DNA of 64,000 nt from positions 7,345,001 through 7,409,000 of the forward strand of contig JANTQA010000015.1 in NCBI GenBank assembly GCA_027625915.1, in the 5' to 3' direction. Shown piece by piece: positions 1 to 11,439 of the stretch (within the stretch, counting starts at the first letter, position 1; the number at the start of each line of letters is the position of its first letter). The translations under genes and the position numbers were made by a program. The DNA comes from Anaeramoeba flamelloides (Eukaryota > Metamonada > Anaeramoebidae). Below the pieces are notes generated by a model. The model made no database searches. It saw nothing but the letters and a program-made list of their open reading frames with translations, and had not been told where the DNA came from.

Positions 1-193
1 GCCTTCTATCAACCATCGAAAAAAATTTCCAGATCTAACCAAACAGATTACGTAACTGGAAAAAAGATAATGAAAACAAAACAAAAAAGACAAAAAATGA
101 AATGGTTTGTAAAATCAAAATTATTTTCAAATTGAATGGAAAGTGGAGTATTGCTATTCTTTTAACTGTTTAAACTGTGTCCAATTTTTTATC
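1..193 (-). repeat. R1 element, partial copy cut by window edge
   Basis: Reads as the reverse complement of the R1 copies near 19.2 and 48.3 kb, sharing the terminal block (GGACACAGTTTAAACAG) and the inner stretch around the TTACGTAAC-like motif. Only the first part of the element lies in the window. Confidence 0.8.
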
Positions 194-840
194 ATTTTAT
201 TTACAATAGTTTCCCAAAATCTTTTCACAATGTCTACAATTTTATCTTAAACTTTTAAAAGTTCTAATCTCAATCTTATCTGTAGTTATCAAAAATTATT
301 TACTTAGATTTTCACAAAGAAAAAGTTTTGAAAAAAAATAAATAGCTTTTTTATAATAATATCTTAAAAAAAAGCACATTAAATTATTATTAAGAATCAC
401 AGAAAGAATGCACAACGATTTTAGATATTTAAACAGTTATACTAGAATTTAGTTTAATAAAAGATATTTTTGAATTAAATTTTAATGAAATAATTTTAAG
501 TTAATACAGCTTAAAATTATTTTCATTAATTAATAATTGTAGAATCTATGATTTTACGCTTAAATTCCTGAAAGGGAATTTAAGTAAAAGGACACCCAGT
601 GTGTAATTTACACTTCCTCATCAATAAAAAAAAAAAAAATAAAAAATAAAAGATATTTTTAAAAGAAATTTTTCATAGTGTTTTTGAAAATAGCTTATTT
701 ATACAATATTATTGATACACTATTCAACAAAGTACACCAGAGCTACTTTAATAATAAAAAAGAAAAAAATAAATTAATAAATTAAAAATTAAATCCACTT
801 ATAGTGTTTAACAATTGTTACTATTTCTTAAATATTATAA
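194..840. other. Gene-free AT-rich stretch with an R10 repeat
   Basis: No coding signal is visible. Positions 533-625 match 36455-36550 (R10): a block beginning GTAGAATCTATGATTTTA, a short hairpin (GTGT..ACAC), then an A-rich tail starting near 625. The hairpin plus A-tail resembles the 3' ends of the LINE copies in this window, so R10 could be a retroposon tail. Confidence 0.5.
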
Positions 841-3800
841 TTAAGATAGGATTGTTTTTGTTTTTTTTTTTTTGAAATAAAAAATAGAGTAAAAACTTGA
901 TTTTCCATAATCTTCGTAAAATAAAAGCATAATGGCACTTTTCACCATGTTTTCTACTGAATTAAAAAAACCTATCAATTTTTTCGAATAATAGATAACA
1001 TATTTACTACTATTTTTAATCTGAAAGAATTGAAAACAATCACTGATTTTATCCATTTTTTTTTTTTTTTTGTTTCTCAAAAAAAATATATTAACACAGG
1101 CGATGATACACATCTACACAGTGTAAATATGAAATGTTTTAAAAAATAGAGTTTTTACAATTTTGGAGATAAATAAAAAGTTCCATGCATTTATCCAAAT
1201 TTTGGTTATAGTAAACCAAACACTTGTTTTGATTTTATAGAATAATAATAATTTGAATGGATTTTCAATAATAAAATCGTTTGGTGAGCACCAATAATTT
1301 GTTTGAAAAATGATTTTTTTAAAAAAACAAAATAATTATTGGTATTTAACAAACGATTTTATATTGAAAATCCATTCAAACTCAAAAACAAAAATGGAGT
1401 TTTTACAATTTTTGGAATAAATACATGGAACTTTTTATTAATCTCTAAAATTGTAAAAACTCTATTTTTTACAACATTTCATATTTACTCTAGTGTAGAG
1501 ATTGAATTTATCAAGGTTTTTTTTTTTTTTTTTTTTTTTTTATCAAAATAAATAAGAGATAAATGCAAATCATTTGAAAAAAATAGGATCCTCTAATGAA
1601 ATACTCAATAACAATTTTTTTATATTACATATTTACCCTTAAATCATTTTTGGAGATTTGTTTATTTATTTTAGGAGTATCAGTTCTGAAATAATCATTC
1701 AATTATGTTATTTTTAATTTTCAAAGGAAAAAAGAAAAAAAAAAAAAAAATATTAAATAAAAAAGATTGGATATAATGTGAATTAAACATAGAAAAAAAA
1801 AAAAAAAAAAAAGGAAAGTAATAAGAAATTAATTACCTGCTCTTTCATAGCAATCTTTACAATATCTTTCAATTCAGTTTGAATCATTTTAGAATATTGC
1901 ACTAAATCAATGTCCCTTTTTTCCTCTTTTAATTTTTGTAAAGTTTCTTTAAATTCATCTGGTTTCTTTATATATTTGTCAATTTTCTGATTTCTATCCA
2001 ATATTAACTTGTTTTTATAATTTGTTGTAAATATTATTTTATTCAAGATATCTAGATTATATTCCATTGTTTCATTGATCTTTTTTTGCAAAAATTGGCA
2101 ATTCGTTTTGATCATGTTTACAACATCTAAATAGTTTTGATTAAGAATATCGTTCCTTTTTGTTATAGTATTTGCAAATTGCAAAATTTGCTTTTGCTGT
2201 TCTGTAAATTTTTTTAGTAGCTCTTTTGATTCTTTTTCAAAAATATTTGAAATTTTTTTGATTGAGGTAAACTGATTTAGATGATCTTTACATTCCTCGT
2301 CTATACACTGCGAACAGATTAATTCATTGTGAGTTAAGCAATAAAGTATAACTGCTTTTTGGTGCTTATGGCACAACTTTGAGAAGATTGGTCCTTTGAT
2401 TTATGGAAATAGTATTTGGTATTGTTATATTTGATTTTTTTAAAAAAAATACCGAAATAATTGGTTTGTTTATTATATAGATTAAAATTTTGAAAAAAGT
2501 TTCTGTAGTTTGAGTTTTTGTAATGATTTCTATTTTTCCATAATAATTTTGAAAAAGGCTTTATTATTAAAGGTTTTATTTAAAAATGACAAGAAAAATG
2601 AAATTTTCAATTTTTCGCCTCACACAAATCAAATAAACCCTGTTTCAATAAAATATTTTCGAATAGTATTGATTTCGTTTCTATTAATAAAATAAAGAAG
2701 AATTGGGAATATTATTTTAGAGAAAATCCAAAGCTATTTCCAAGAAAGTGGGGCAAATTTATTTTAAAATATATTTACTTATCCCAATCTTCAAAAAAGT
2801 ATTTAAATATACAAAATCATAAAATACCATTTATTGATTCTTGATAATAATTCAATTTTTTTCTTTGTATTGTGTTACATAAATAACAAATATTAAATTT
2901 TCTGATCTATATTTTATATGATATTTTTGAGGTGTGAAAATTTGTATTTATTATTTTTCGTTTTGATCCAAAAAATCGTTTTAATAACTTGTTTAATCTC
3001 AACATATTTTCAAATAGAATTAAAAAGATATAATGGTATTTGATTGATTAAAAAATAATTTTTGTCCTTAACATATTTCCAGTTTCTTATTGAAAATGGT
3101 CGTACATTATTTTCACCAAAAAAAGTGTTATTTTTTTTTGTTTTTTCATTTTTTTAGAAATAAACTAAAATTCAAAATTTTCCACATTTCTAAAACGGTC
3201 CAAATAATCACCATCATACCATTACATTCAAATTGGAAATAAATATTGATTTTTGCAAAAATATGAAAATCATTTTTTCATCTTTTAATTTTTGTTTTAA
3301 TTTCATTTTTTGAATATGTAACCTGTTTCGTTTGATCAAAATTTTTTTCAACAATTGATATTATGTTAAAGTTGAGTTCCGTTGTTCCAAATAGAAGAAC
3401 TCAAATAAAATTAGTTGGTAGTATCTAACCATTTGACCGATGAATATTCCGAATAAAATTTCAACAAATTTACCAAGGTATTTTTTTGTTTTGCTCTTCT
3501 CTCGAAAATTTTTAACACACCCTTGATTTATTAGTATTGATAAATATTTAATTTTTGATTTGTGGATATTGTAATTTATAAACAATTGATAACATTTCAA
3601 TTAGTGAATGGTTCTAATTTGGTATTTCTTCTTGAATTAATAAAATAAGTTATTGATTCAATCATTATTAATATTAAACTTAATTTGGTATAGTAAATTA
3701 ACGAATACATCCACTAACAAAGATGATTTTTTATGAAATGTAAAAAAAAAAAGCCACAATTTTTTGGAAATACCTTATTTTTTTTTCAGAAAAAAATTCC

Positions 3801-5589
3801 CATAAATCACACAGAAACTAAAAAAAAAAACTCTAAAGTGAATCAAGAAGTTACAGAAAATAAATTGCAGAGATCACAGAAATCAAAGAAATCTCAGAAA
3901 CCAGATATAACTTTTTTTTTTTGACAAAGTATTTTCTAAAAAGATCAAACCATTTTTTTTTATTTTTGAAGGGAGGAAATTAATTTCCTCTTACAGTCAT
4001 TGGGTTTTTTTTAATTTAAGAAATAAACTGAAAATTTATTTAATTTTCAGTTTATTTCTTGTATTTAAAAAAACCGCCGTTAGCTTTTCCAGAATTTAAA
4101 AGAATGGAGAAAAAATCTTTGATTTTACTCAATTCTTTTGAATTCTGGAAAAGCTAGGCACTTGACGGCACTTTTCCTAATTTCTAAATTTTTGTTTAGA
4201 AATTTTAATAAAGAACCATAATTATCTTTTTCATTAACATATGATAAGATGAATAATGAATCTTTGTTTCGAATAATATCAAAGATATTATTCTTATGAT
4301 TTTTGTTAATTTGAATTCGTTCTTTAGTCCAAATTTTTCGATTTTTTACATAGAATGAGTAATTCCATAAAAAATGATCGATATCTTCATTTATTTCAAA
4401 ATTGATAATTGTTAATTTTGATCATTTAGTAAAAAAGCCAATAATTGATGATTTAATAAGATGTATATTAGATTTTTTAGAGCCATTTGAACCATAGAGC
4501 ACTAATATGGGCTTACTCCCAATAACAACACATTTTAATTTTACATGAATCTAGGGTGACGTTAATACCTTAAGTTTTCCAAAATATTCAGTTTATTGTT
4601 CTTGCATTTTGAAAATAAGATAAAATTTTAACTGTTTTTATCAAAAAACAAAGAGTCATTGCATAAATGGGATCTTGACTCAAGGAAATCCTCGTCCTAA
4701 AAACACTCAAATAGTTGATAAACAAAGTACCCAAAAGTATGAATTAGTTATAAAAAATCACAAAAAGGAATTTAGGTTTTAAATTGAACAGAGGGTACCT
4801 TAGCTTGTTGGTAGTGAATTGAAATTAAATTGATTTTTTTTTTATTTTTGTTTTTGGAAGATCAGTAAATGGGAGTGTTATTGTTTTAATGGTATTTGAA
4901 CAACAAAATGGGAAAAAAGTTTTACTTGGTGTTCTTTTTTTTTTTTTTACAAAGAAAGACGTTTTCAGAGAAGTCGGTTGTAATTTATGATTACTTGTTC
5001 GCAAAATGAAGTGAAAATTATTTCCCCTTTATTATCAAAAGATAGTATGTAATTTAGTAAAAGTGTTGTTTCCTTTGGGAGCATTTGGAAGACAGCAATT
5101 AGTTCGCAAGTTTTGTTTATAGAAAAATATGCAAATTTTCGGGCTTTGTATTTTAAAGGAGAAAGAATCCAAAAAGGGATCGAACACTTTTCAACTTGTG
5201 AGAGATGGGATTATTTGAAAACAAACCCGAGAGTACTTTGTCAATCAAAATTGGATCTAGGATTTGGATCCACTCTTAACTGGTATGAGTGTAATACCTG
5301 AATAACCGAAACAATTAAGACACCAAATAGGGATTTAATTCTCAAAAAGAAAGAAAAACACTTTTGTGAAACCATAGATCATACCTTTCTCATTTAAATT
5401 ACTGATAAAATTTTTGTGTTTTTCTTTTAATAATGGAATATGAACTTCGCAGCTGTTGCAATAAGAAATACTACAAGCAGAACAATGAGTGGTTGCTGGT
5501 TTTTGGTTACAAACTTCGCATTGAACAATTTGTTTGTTTGTTTGTGCTTCAATAGGGTGAAACACATTGTTGTTTGTTAAGTCGGTCAT
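841..5589 (-). CDS. B-box zinc-finger coiled-coil (TRIM-like) protein, probably incomplete
   Basis: Exon 1 is 5385-5589 (ATG at 5589) and ends at a GTATGA donor. Exon 2 is 1837-2393, after a CAAAG acceptor, and ends at a GTAATT donor. The split codon (G|GA) joins in phase across a 2991-bp intron. Exon 1 carries a first B-box (residues about 24-57: CxxC, CxxC, CxxC and paired His) and exon 2 a second (CHKH..C..CSQC..H), followed by about 150 residues of lysine/glutamine-rich predicted coiled coil. This is the N-terminal half of TRIM-type proteins; no RING precedes it. The end is unsure: a phase-0 exon at 841-1020, after a pyrimidine-rich CTTTCAG acceptor, would add about 60 residues before a stop, but its peptide matches nothing I know. 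The gene may instead run on past 1. The function is likely protein scaffolding; substrates are unknown. Confidence 0.75.
1108..1499. repeat. R4 foldback element
   Basis: A 392-bp palindrome: the left arm from 1108 (GTAAATATGAAATG..) returns inverted to 1499, with a second inner pair built on AAATCCATTCAAA / AAACGATTTTAT. A related copy lies at 41049-41425. It has no coding capacity and looks like a foldback MITE. It lies in the putative second intron of the B-box gene. Confidence 0.8.
2733..3775 (+). mobile_element. R2 non-autonomous DNA element with nested R3
   Basis: Ends are imperfect inverted repeats (GCTATTTCCAAGAAAGTGGGG at the left, the complement of GGTATTTCCAAAAAATTGTGGC at the right). 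Other copies at 28823-29416 and 48831-49419 are about 590 bp. This copy is longer because R3 (3162-3650) has entered it. No transposase is visible, so it is MITE-like. It sits in intron 1 of the B-box gene. Confidence 0.8.
3162..3650 (+). mobile_element. R3 element nested in R2
   Basis: About 485 bp matching 49488-49985 (same strand) and 26660-27150 (opposite strand). The flanks rejoin to match the uninterrupted R2 copy at 28.8 kb, which shows that R3 inserted after R2. The interior (TTTGATCGATCAAxATT, TTTCAACAAATTTACCAA) also resembles R1, so R1 and R3 are probably diverged members of one superfamily. Confidence 0.75.
3950..4400 (-). mobile_element. LINE 3' fragment interrupted by R7 hairpins
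   Basis: On the minus strand 4400-4185 reads as the C-terminal end of a non-LTR retrotransposon: IDHFLW, then a NRKIW block, then a LKFLNKNLEIR-like end, the same order as in the copy at 15.0-15.7 kb. The LINE 3' hairpin (GAGGAAATTAATTTCCTC) and A-tail lie at 3950-3990, separated from the ORF end by palindromic R7 modules. It is a dead 5'-truncated remnant. Confidence 0.7.
4001..4178. repeat. R7 palindromic modules
   Basis: Two hairpins in a row: an AAGAAATAAACTGAAAATT palindrome, then a CCAGAATTxAAAAGAAT..ATTCTTTTGAATTCTGG palindrome, flanked by GCCGTTAG and CACTTGACGGCAC motifs. The same modules recur near 9.5, 14.7, 15.0-15.5, 35.5-35.9 and 60.3-60.6 kb. Confidence 0.8.
4905..5030. repeat. 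R9 short inverted-repeat element
   Basis: About 125 bp ending in AAATGAAGTGAAAATTATTTCCCC. It resembles 12228-12355, 36010-36140 and 37588-37715, which begin with the complement (TTTCACTTC..) and end GAAGTGAAAAxTTT. It is a short MITE-like repeat. Confidence 0.55.
5031..5384. other. Intronic stretch with a less AT-rich open frame
   Basis: Positions 5113-5301 on the plus strand, opposite the B-box gene, are open for 62 codons and less AT-rich than their surroundings. Upstream frames contain peptide-like text such as PLGAFGRQQLVRKF. I recognise no family. It could be a decayed gene fragment; nothing supports an active gene. Confidence 0.25.
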
Positions 5590-5893
5590 TAAAAGTTTGC
5601 AATCTTTTGAAAAAATGAAATTATTTTCATGAGTGATCTACTTTTTATTGTTAAACAGGGGGATTGTTCTTTATCAAAAAGTTTTAATGTGTGTTTGAGA
5701 TGGTGAGAGTACAATTGAGTTCTTGATTTAAAAATCGGTTAGAATGTAAAAACTGTAAGACAAAAAAAGTTCAGTTATTTCAATAACCCATGTTGACGTT
5801 TTTGTTTGTGTTTTTCAAAATTTTTTGTTTTGTTTTTGTAAATGACTATTGGATTTTTTTTTTAGATAACTGGTTTTTTTTTTTTCTCATAGC
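5590..5893. other. Upstream region of the B-box gene
   Basis: This would hold the promoter and 5' leader of the minus-strand B-box gene. No recognisable element is visible apart from T-rich runs. Confidence 0.3.
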
Positions 5894-6374
5894 TACTGTA
5901 GTCAAAATAAAGCGTGCAAAAAAATATAATGCGTGTTTCAAAATAAAAAGCGTGTTTTTTTGTTATAGAAAACCTATACATTAACCAATCAAAGAAACCA
6001 ATAATAAACCCTAAAAAAATATAGTATTGGTTTCTTAAAGTTCTATTATTTAAAAAGAAATTCTAAAAATAAAGGATCAAATTGGAAAATTTATCTCAAA
6101 AAATAGAGTTAATTTTTTTGAAAATTTTAAATATCAAAAAAACAAAAAATTTCAAAAAAATTGAGAATATTATGGAAAATTTTCAACTAATTGCATTAAT
6201 AATTTAAATTTTACTGAAAATAACCAGACCTTTACTTTCAAAATTGATTTGGGCTCAGGTATACTATTTGGTAGTAGATTGGATGTTGCCTTGGTAAAAG
6301 AATAAAAAAAAGCACGGATAATATTTTGAAACACGGATTATAGTTGTTGTGCACACATTATTTTGATCACTGTA
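5894..6374 (+). mobile_element. R5 Tc1/mariner-like MITE
   Basis: A 481-bp element starting TACTGTAGTCAAAATAA and ending with the near inverse (ATTATTTTGATCACTGTA). A second copy at 53479-53959 has exactly the same length and orientation. TA-bounded ends suggest a Tc1/mariner-mobilised, non-autonomous element. No ORF inside looks genuine. Confidence 0.8.
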
Positions 6375-6866
6375 TTGGTTGTGGTTTTTGAATTTTTTGT
6401 TCCTGAAAATGCTAATTCAAACCTTATACTTACAAACCAAACAGTATTTACATAAGACAATTTTGTCAAATCATTTTTCTACAACCTTCCAAGTTGAATC
6501 TCGCTTTTTTTGAACCAACTCAGTCAAATTTAAACAAACTTGTCTTCAAAATCCACAACCACCAAATCTTTCAGTTTGATCAATTAAAAACAACACAAAA
6601 AGAGATGAAGATTTTATGAAAAACTGTTTTGTATCTCTCTAAATGTACGAAAATGATTCCAAAAATTATAAAGTTTTTTGGATTAAAAATGAAAAAAAAT
6701 TTCACTTTATCTTCAATTTTTACTTTCTTCGATTAATTAACATAGATTAAAATTTAGGAAATGAGTTTTATGCTGTTTGTATCAATTTGTTATTTTTGTG
6801 AAAAAATGAACACCTGGGTGGGTTTCTCCACTTTAGTGAGTTGATCATGAAAGTAGGAACTTATTT
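6375..6866. other. Non-coding stretch with a possible foldback
   Basis: GGTTGTGGTTTTTGAA near 6378 is mirrored by TTCAAAATCCACAACC near 6546, which suggests a roughly 200-bp foldback. Positions 6805-6870 loosely resemble 8945-9015 (shared GTTGATCA core). No gene is seen. Confidence 0.35.
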
Positions 6867-7027
6867 TTTAAGGGACGAGTAACTCTTATTCTTTTAATAC
6901 CAAAAGAAATAGAGTAATTATTTACATAAAATTCCAATTCAATTTTGATTATAAAATTCCTTTATCAACTCTTAACAAATGAGTTATCATTTTGAAAAGA
7001 ATCAATTTTCAGGATGAAATTTCCAGT

Positions 7028-7485
7028 TCAAAAGATTTGAATCTTTTTGTTTGTAACCGTTGTGGAAAAAAAGTGAAACATGGTTTTAAATTGGGAACAG
7101 AAACTGAAAATGAAAAGTAAGATCAATGAAAAAAAGAATAAATAACAAAAGACAAAATGAAGTATTCGCCACAATAACATTTTTTTAAATACTATCTTTT
7201 AGTATGGGTTTTTTCTTTGATTGATCAATTATTAAAAATCTGTTCAAAAAATTGACTATTTTTAAGATCTCCAAAACCACACCTTACAATTTCAATAAAT
7301 CAAGTAGATTTAAATTGTATTTGTTGGGTTGATTGAAAATAATATAATGGGTTATTATTTGAAGTTAATTGGTTTCTTCTTTTTATTGATTTTACTTTTC
7401 ATTTTCAGTAATGTTCCCAATTAAAAACCTTGTTTCACTTTTTTTCCACAACAGTAAACTCCATTTCAAAATCTTTGGTCATTAA
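7028..7485. mobile_element. R8 element with long terminal inverted repeats
   Basis: Terminal inverted repeats of roughly 80-90 bp: TGTGGAAAAAAAGTGAAACA at the left is mirrored by TGTTTCACTTTTTTTCCACA at the right, and the similarity continues inward through ACTGAAAATGAAAAGTAA. Its ends begin AAAGATTTGAA / TTTCAAAATCTTT. It is absent from the paralogous R12 copy, so it inserted later. Only one copy lies in this window. Confidence 0.7.
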
Positions 7486-7854
7486 AAATCAAATTTTGAA
7501 ATTTATTATTTTTGTAAATTGAAGTTATCTCTTCTAATAAAACAATTACTGTTTTAAAATTAAGTTCTATACACAAGATATATTTGTTTTTATTCTTAAA
7601 ATAAAATAAAAAAAAAAAATTGGGAAATTTATTATGAAATTTAGTTAATTCTTTATATCAAATAAGAAAGAGAAAATTTGCAAAGATTTTTTTTTTTGAA
7701 TATATCTCACTTTTAGTAATATCTGAGAGTCTGCATGAATAAATAACCATTGGAAATTTAATCTTATTTTAAAAATACAATAAAAATAAATCAAATATTG
7801 AAACCTTGTTGATCTAAAAAAAATTGATCATCTATTTTATTCACAAATATTTAT

Positions 7855-8055
7855 TACAGTCAGTTTCACTTTGAAGGTACAAACTTTGAACCAAATTTTA
7901 GGCTCAAAAAATCTCAAATTAAGGCTCATTTTTTAGAACTTTTTTTTTAACACCAATTATTTTACTAGAATCTGATTTTTGTGCCTTAATTTGAGATTTT
8001 TAGTGTGCCTTAAATTTTGTTGAAAGTTTGTGCCTAAAAAATGGAACTGGCTGTA
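7855..8055. mobile_element. R6 MITE with TA target duplication
   Basis: A 201-bp element with ends TACAGTCAGTTTCACTTT and AATGGAACTGGCTGTA. The R12 copy at 52-53 kb has the empty site (complement reads ATTTATTAAACATCTTG), so a single TA at the target has become two. A second copy lies at 38339-38538. Confidence 0.8.
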
Positions 8056-9054
8056 CATTTCTTGAAATTTAAAAGATTAGGTAATAATTTCTTTCAAATG
8101 ATCCAATTTTAAATAACAAAATTTAAATAGTAAAATCATTCTTTGAAAATATCAATATTTTTTTTGAATTAGAATTATTGATTTGAACAAGTTTTATTTA
8201 TTTGAAAATATTTAAAAAATTTTAAATCTTATAGATAAATTTGATCTTTGTGTTGTTAATAACCGATTGAAAAAATTAAAATTGGGTTTTTAATCATTGA
8301 TGTAAAAATAATCAAATTTAAAAATATTTCTTTACGATTATAAGTTTAATTTACCATGTTTTAAAAAAGTATTTTGATGATTTTTTTTAATTTTTTGGTT
8401 GTTTTTCTTGTATTTTTTATGTTCAATAAATTGAAAAAATAGTTTGGTACTGTTCTTTGAATCAAAAAATTATATATATATTTCAAGTTTAAAATTATTA
8501 TTATAATATTTTTTGAAATTAAGTAGTTTTTTTATCCTGGAATATTTTAGAACTTGTTGTTTCATTTTTTAAGTGTATTTTTGTAATTTTCCTTGATAGA
8601 CAATAAGATTTCTTTCTTCTTTCAATAGAAAATAATTTTTTTTATAAATAATTCAGAAATATGTTGTATTTTAAGCTTTACAAAAATTAGAAAAATGGAT
8701 CAAATTGTTAAAAATTATAATTCATTTCTGAAAACAGTACCAAAAGTAAGTTTGATCTTTTAGTAATGATATTTTAGACTGTTTTTCAAAATTTCGATAA
8801 GTGGGTAAAATTATTTGAATTTGTTATTAAATTTACTTGAAGATTTTTTTAGTTATCTAATCCCTAAAGTCAATGAATTGTACTTGATTAAAATGTTTAT
8901 ATTCATTTTTCTTATGTTGGAAAAAAAAAATTATTTTTAAAAAGAAATGAATCTCGGGTAAGTTTCTTTTCTTTTTAATAGGTTGATCAGTGAATTTAGG
9001 GACTTTTTTGAAGCCAAAGAAAGTTATTCTCGGTTTTGAACTTTTCAGAATTTC

Positions 9055-10770
9055 TTTTTTTTTATTTTGAAAGGAGAAAATTAGTTGCCTCTTACTTCCA
9101 TAATTTATAAATTATTGTATAGAAATTTCAATAAATAATAATAAATTTCTTTATCATTAACTAATGATAAAATAAATAATGAGTCTTTGTTTCAATTAAT
9201 ATCAAGAGTATTATTCATTAATTTCTTATTATTTTTGTTAATTTGAATTAATTCCTTAATCCAAATTTTTCGATTTTCGTTAAAGAATTTGCAGAATCAG
9301 AGAAAATTGATTGGTATCTACTAGAATTTCTAGATTAGAATGATTTTTACATAAGTTGTGGGGATTTTTTTAAAATATATCTTTATCATTAACATAAGAA
9401 TATCGGTTTAGTAAATTTTGAAATTTCTGAGATTTTAAATTGGAAGTTGAGCCTACCCATTTTAAATATTTTTGTTTGTTAGGTTTTTTTTAAGTTTTGA
9501 GAAATTAAAAGAAAATATAAAAAATTTTCTAATTATTTCTAAAATTAAAAAAAATAAACAATTCATCTTTTCCAGAATTAAAAAGAATTGAGTAATAACT
9601 TTGAATTTTCTACATTATTTTGAATTCTGAGTAATATCTAGGTACTCTACAATACGACTATTTGTTGATATTATTACTTTATCTAACAATTTTTAAATAT
9701 TCTTGACTCTTCCATCTAGAACTATTGATAAAATATTTTTGTCTAAAATTATTTTGATTTGTATTTAATAATTTTAAATTTTCTATTTATCAATTGCTAT
9801 TTTTAACTTTTTTCTTGGAAAATTTTAATTTTTTGGAAATTTGATCAAACCCAAGAATTTCTAATTTATTTTTTTTGATTTTATATCTTCTTTTAAAATT
9901 GATATTCAGGCTTGGTCAAGTTTTACTTAATTTTTATAAATTATTATTGGATAATGTGGATTGATTTTTAAAATTTTTATTAATTGTTTTATTTATCCAA
10001 ATATCAATAGTATTAGTTATAGATTATTTAGATTAAAAATTAATAGTACATAGACCATAATATAATTATCGTCTACATACTAATTAAAATTTTGTAATTT
10101 TAGGCCAGTGGCTATGAGTTTTTTGTTAAAAATCATTTCAATTGTTTTGAAATTCTATTTTTAACTTGTTTAGTGTTTTTTTATAAATATTTCTCTTTTT
10201 CAAAACAAATTCCTACCTATTCTATTTTGGAGAAATTTTTGTATTTTAGTGTTTTTAAATATTTGGATTCATTCCAAATTCGTTAATATTTATATAAATT
10301 ATTGTTAATTTTTTGTCAATTTCTGAAATTGATCCTTCCTTAATTAAAATCAAATCATCTGCAACAATCTCGAAATGACGAATTAGATATCTCTATTATT
10401 TCAATTAAAAAGGTACTGATAAATCCAAGCATTAAAAGAGAAGATTTCCTCCTAGATAAACCCCTATTCCTTCTTGTTTTAGAATAATTTTTTATTCATA
10501 TTTTGATTTTTACATTTCAAATATATTTCTCAAGAGTATAGTATACTAATATATGATTAATTGAATCAAAGACTTTTTGGATATTAATTGTAAAAACAAA
10601 GAATTCTTGATTTTGATTATCATTTTTAGGTTTCTTATTAATTTCAAATGATAAGTATATAAGGGAAATGAATTTATCTAATTTTTTTTCAAAATCCAAA
10701 TATAGAATCTAATTTATAATCCCAAATTTCTGTCTTCCTTGGTGAATTTATTTTGCTAAAAAGCCCAATT
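9055..10770 (-). mobile_element. LINE remnant with reverse-transcriptase motifs
   Basis: On the minus strand, about 10700-10520 encodes a reverse-transcriptase start (TINIQKVFDSINH, the palm block before the first catalytic Asp region), and 10368-10321 encodes VADDLILIKEG, the F/YxDD active-site block. Positions 9320-9090 encode the NRKIW C-terminal block, and the 3' hairpin and A-run lie near 9090-9055. Stops and frame changes are many, and an R7 module interrupts at 9481-9655. It is a dead element. Confidence 0.7.
9481..9655. repeat. R7 palindromic modules in LINE
   Basis: The same two-hairpin order as at 4001-4178: an AGAAATTAAAAGAAAAT palindrome, then CCAGAATTAAAAAGAATTGAG with its degenerate inverse. 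More decayed than the other copies. Confidence 0.6.
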
Positions 10771-11439
10771 ACCTCATTTGTTTAATTAAAGGTTGGTCTA
10801 TAATTTAAACGAATTCCGTCAAAAAAGTATTTTTCTGTTCATGTAAATCAACATTATTTTTTTCAAATCAAAATTCCAGGATCTCTTCAAAAATATTGAA
10901 AATATCCAAAAACAATCAAATTTTTCGAAAGAAACACAAATTTCTTTTCAAAAGTCTAAAACATCTGTGAATATTCTAGTTTACTCAAAGGAAAGAAAAA
11001 AGTCTTTACTAGTGCTCAAACAGATCTGTCTGTAAAACCTTAACTGAAAAATTAAAACAAGATGCAAATTTTTCTCATTTCACAAAAAATAAGAATATCA
11101 AATACCATTCCTAAATTGACAGAAAAACTGTTGTTTTACCATTTGTGTCCTTGAAAAACATTTTTTTATCCATCCAAGAAAGTCCAAACAATTTTTATAC
11201 TTCAGATCCTTTGAGAAATGAATATTGGAGTAATAAATACCAAACAAAATGAGACACTTTCAGGATTTGGAAATTACAGACTCCCTCATAGTTTTAAGTT
11301 CATAACGTTCCCAAACAGTTTTTTCTTTCATAATTACATCAATCCAAATTAGAGAAAGTTTAACTGTTCGATATTTGGAACAAGAAGAAAGTTTTGCTAA
11401 AAAATTATTTCATTTTTTTGAAAAACTATTCAACGAATA
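10771..11439. other. Upstream region of BABAM2
   Basis: No gene or recognised repeat is seen. It should contain the BABAM2 promoter and leader; no defined core-promoter motif stands out in the A/T-rich background. Confidence 0.35.

Larger units (their letters stand above)
6867..8875 (+). mobile_element. R12 element carrying R8 and R6 insertions
   Basis: Ends AAGGGACGAGTAAC and the complement (AATCCCTAAAG). The reverse complement of 52119-53347 matches it over most of its length, e.g. the shared block CTGAGAGTC..ATTTATTA and the block around AATTCATTTCTGAAAA..AAGTAAGTTT. Removing R8 (7028-7485) and R6 (7855-8055) brings it near the 1.23-kb length of the other copy. No transposase is recognised. 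Confidence 0.65.
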
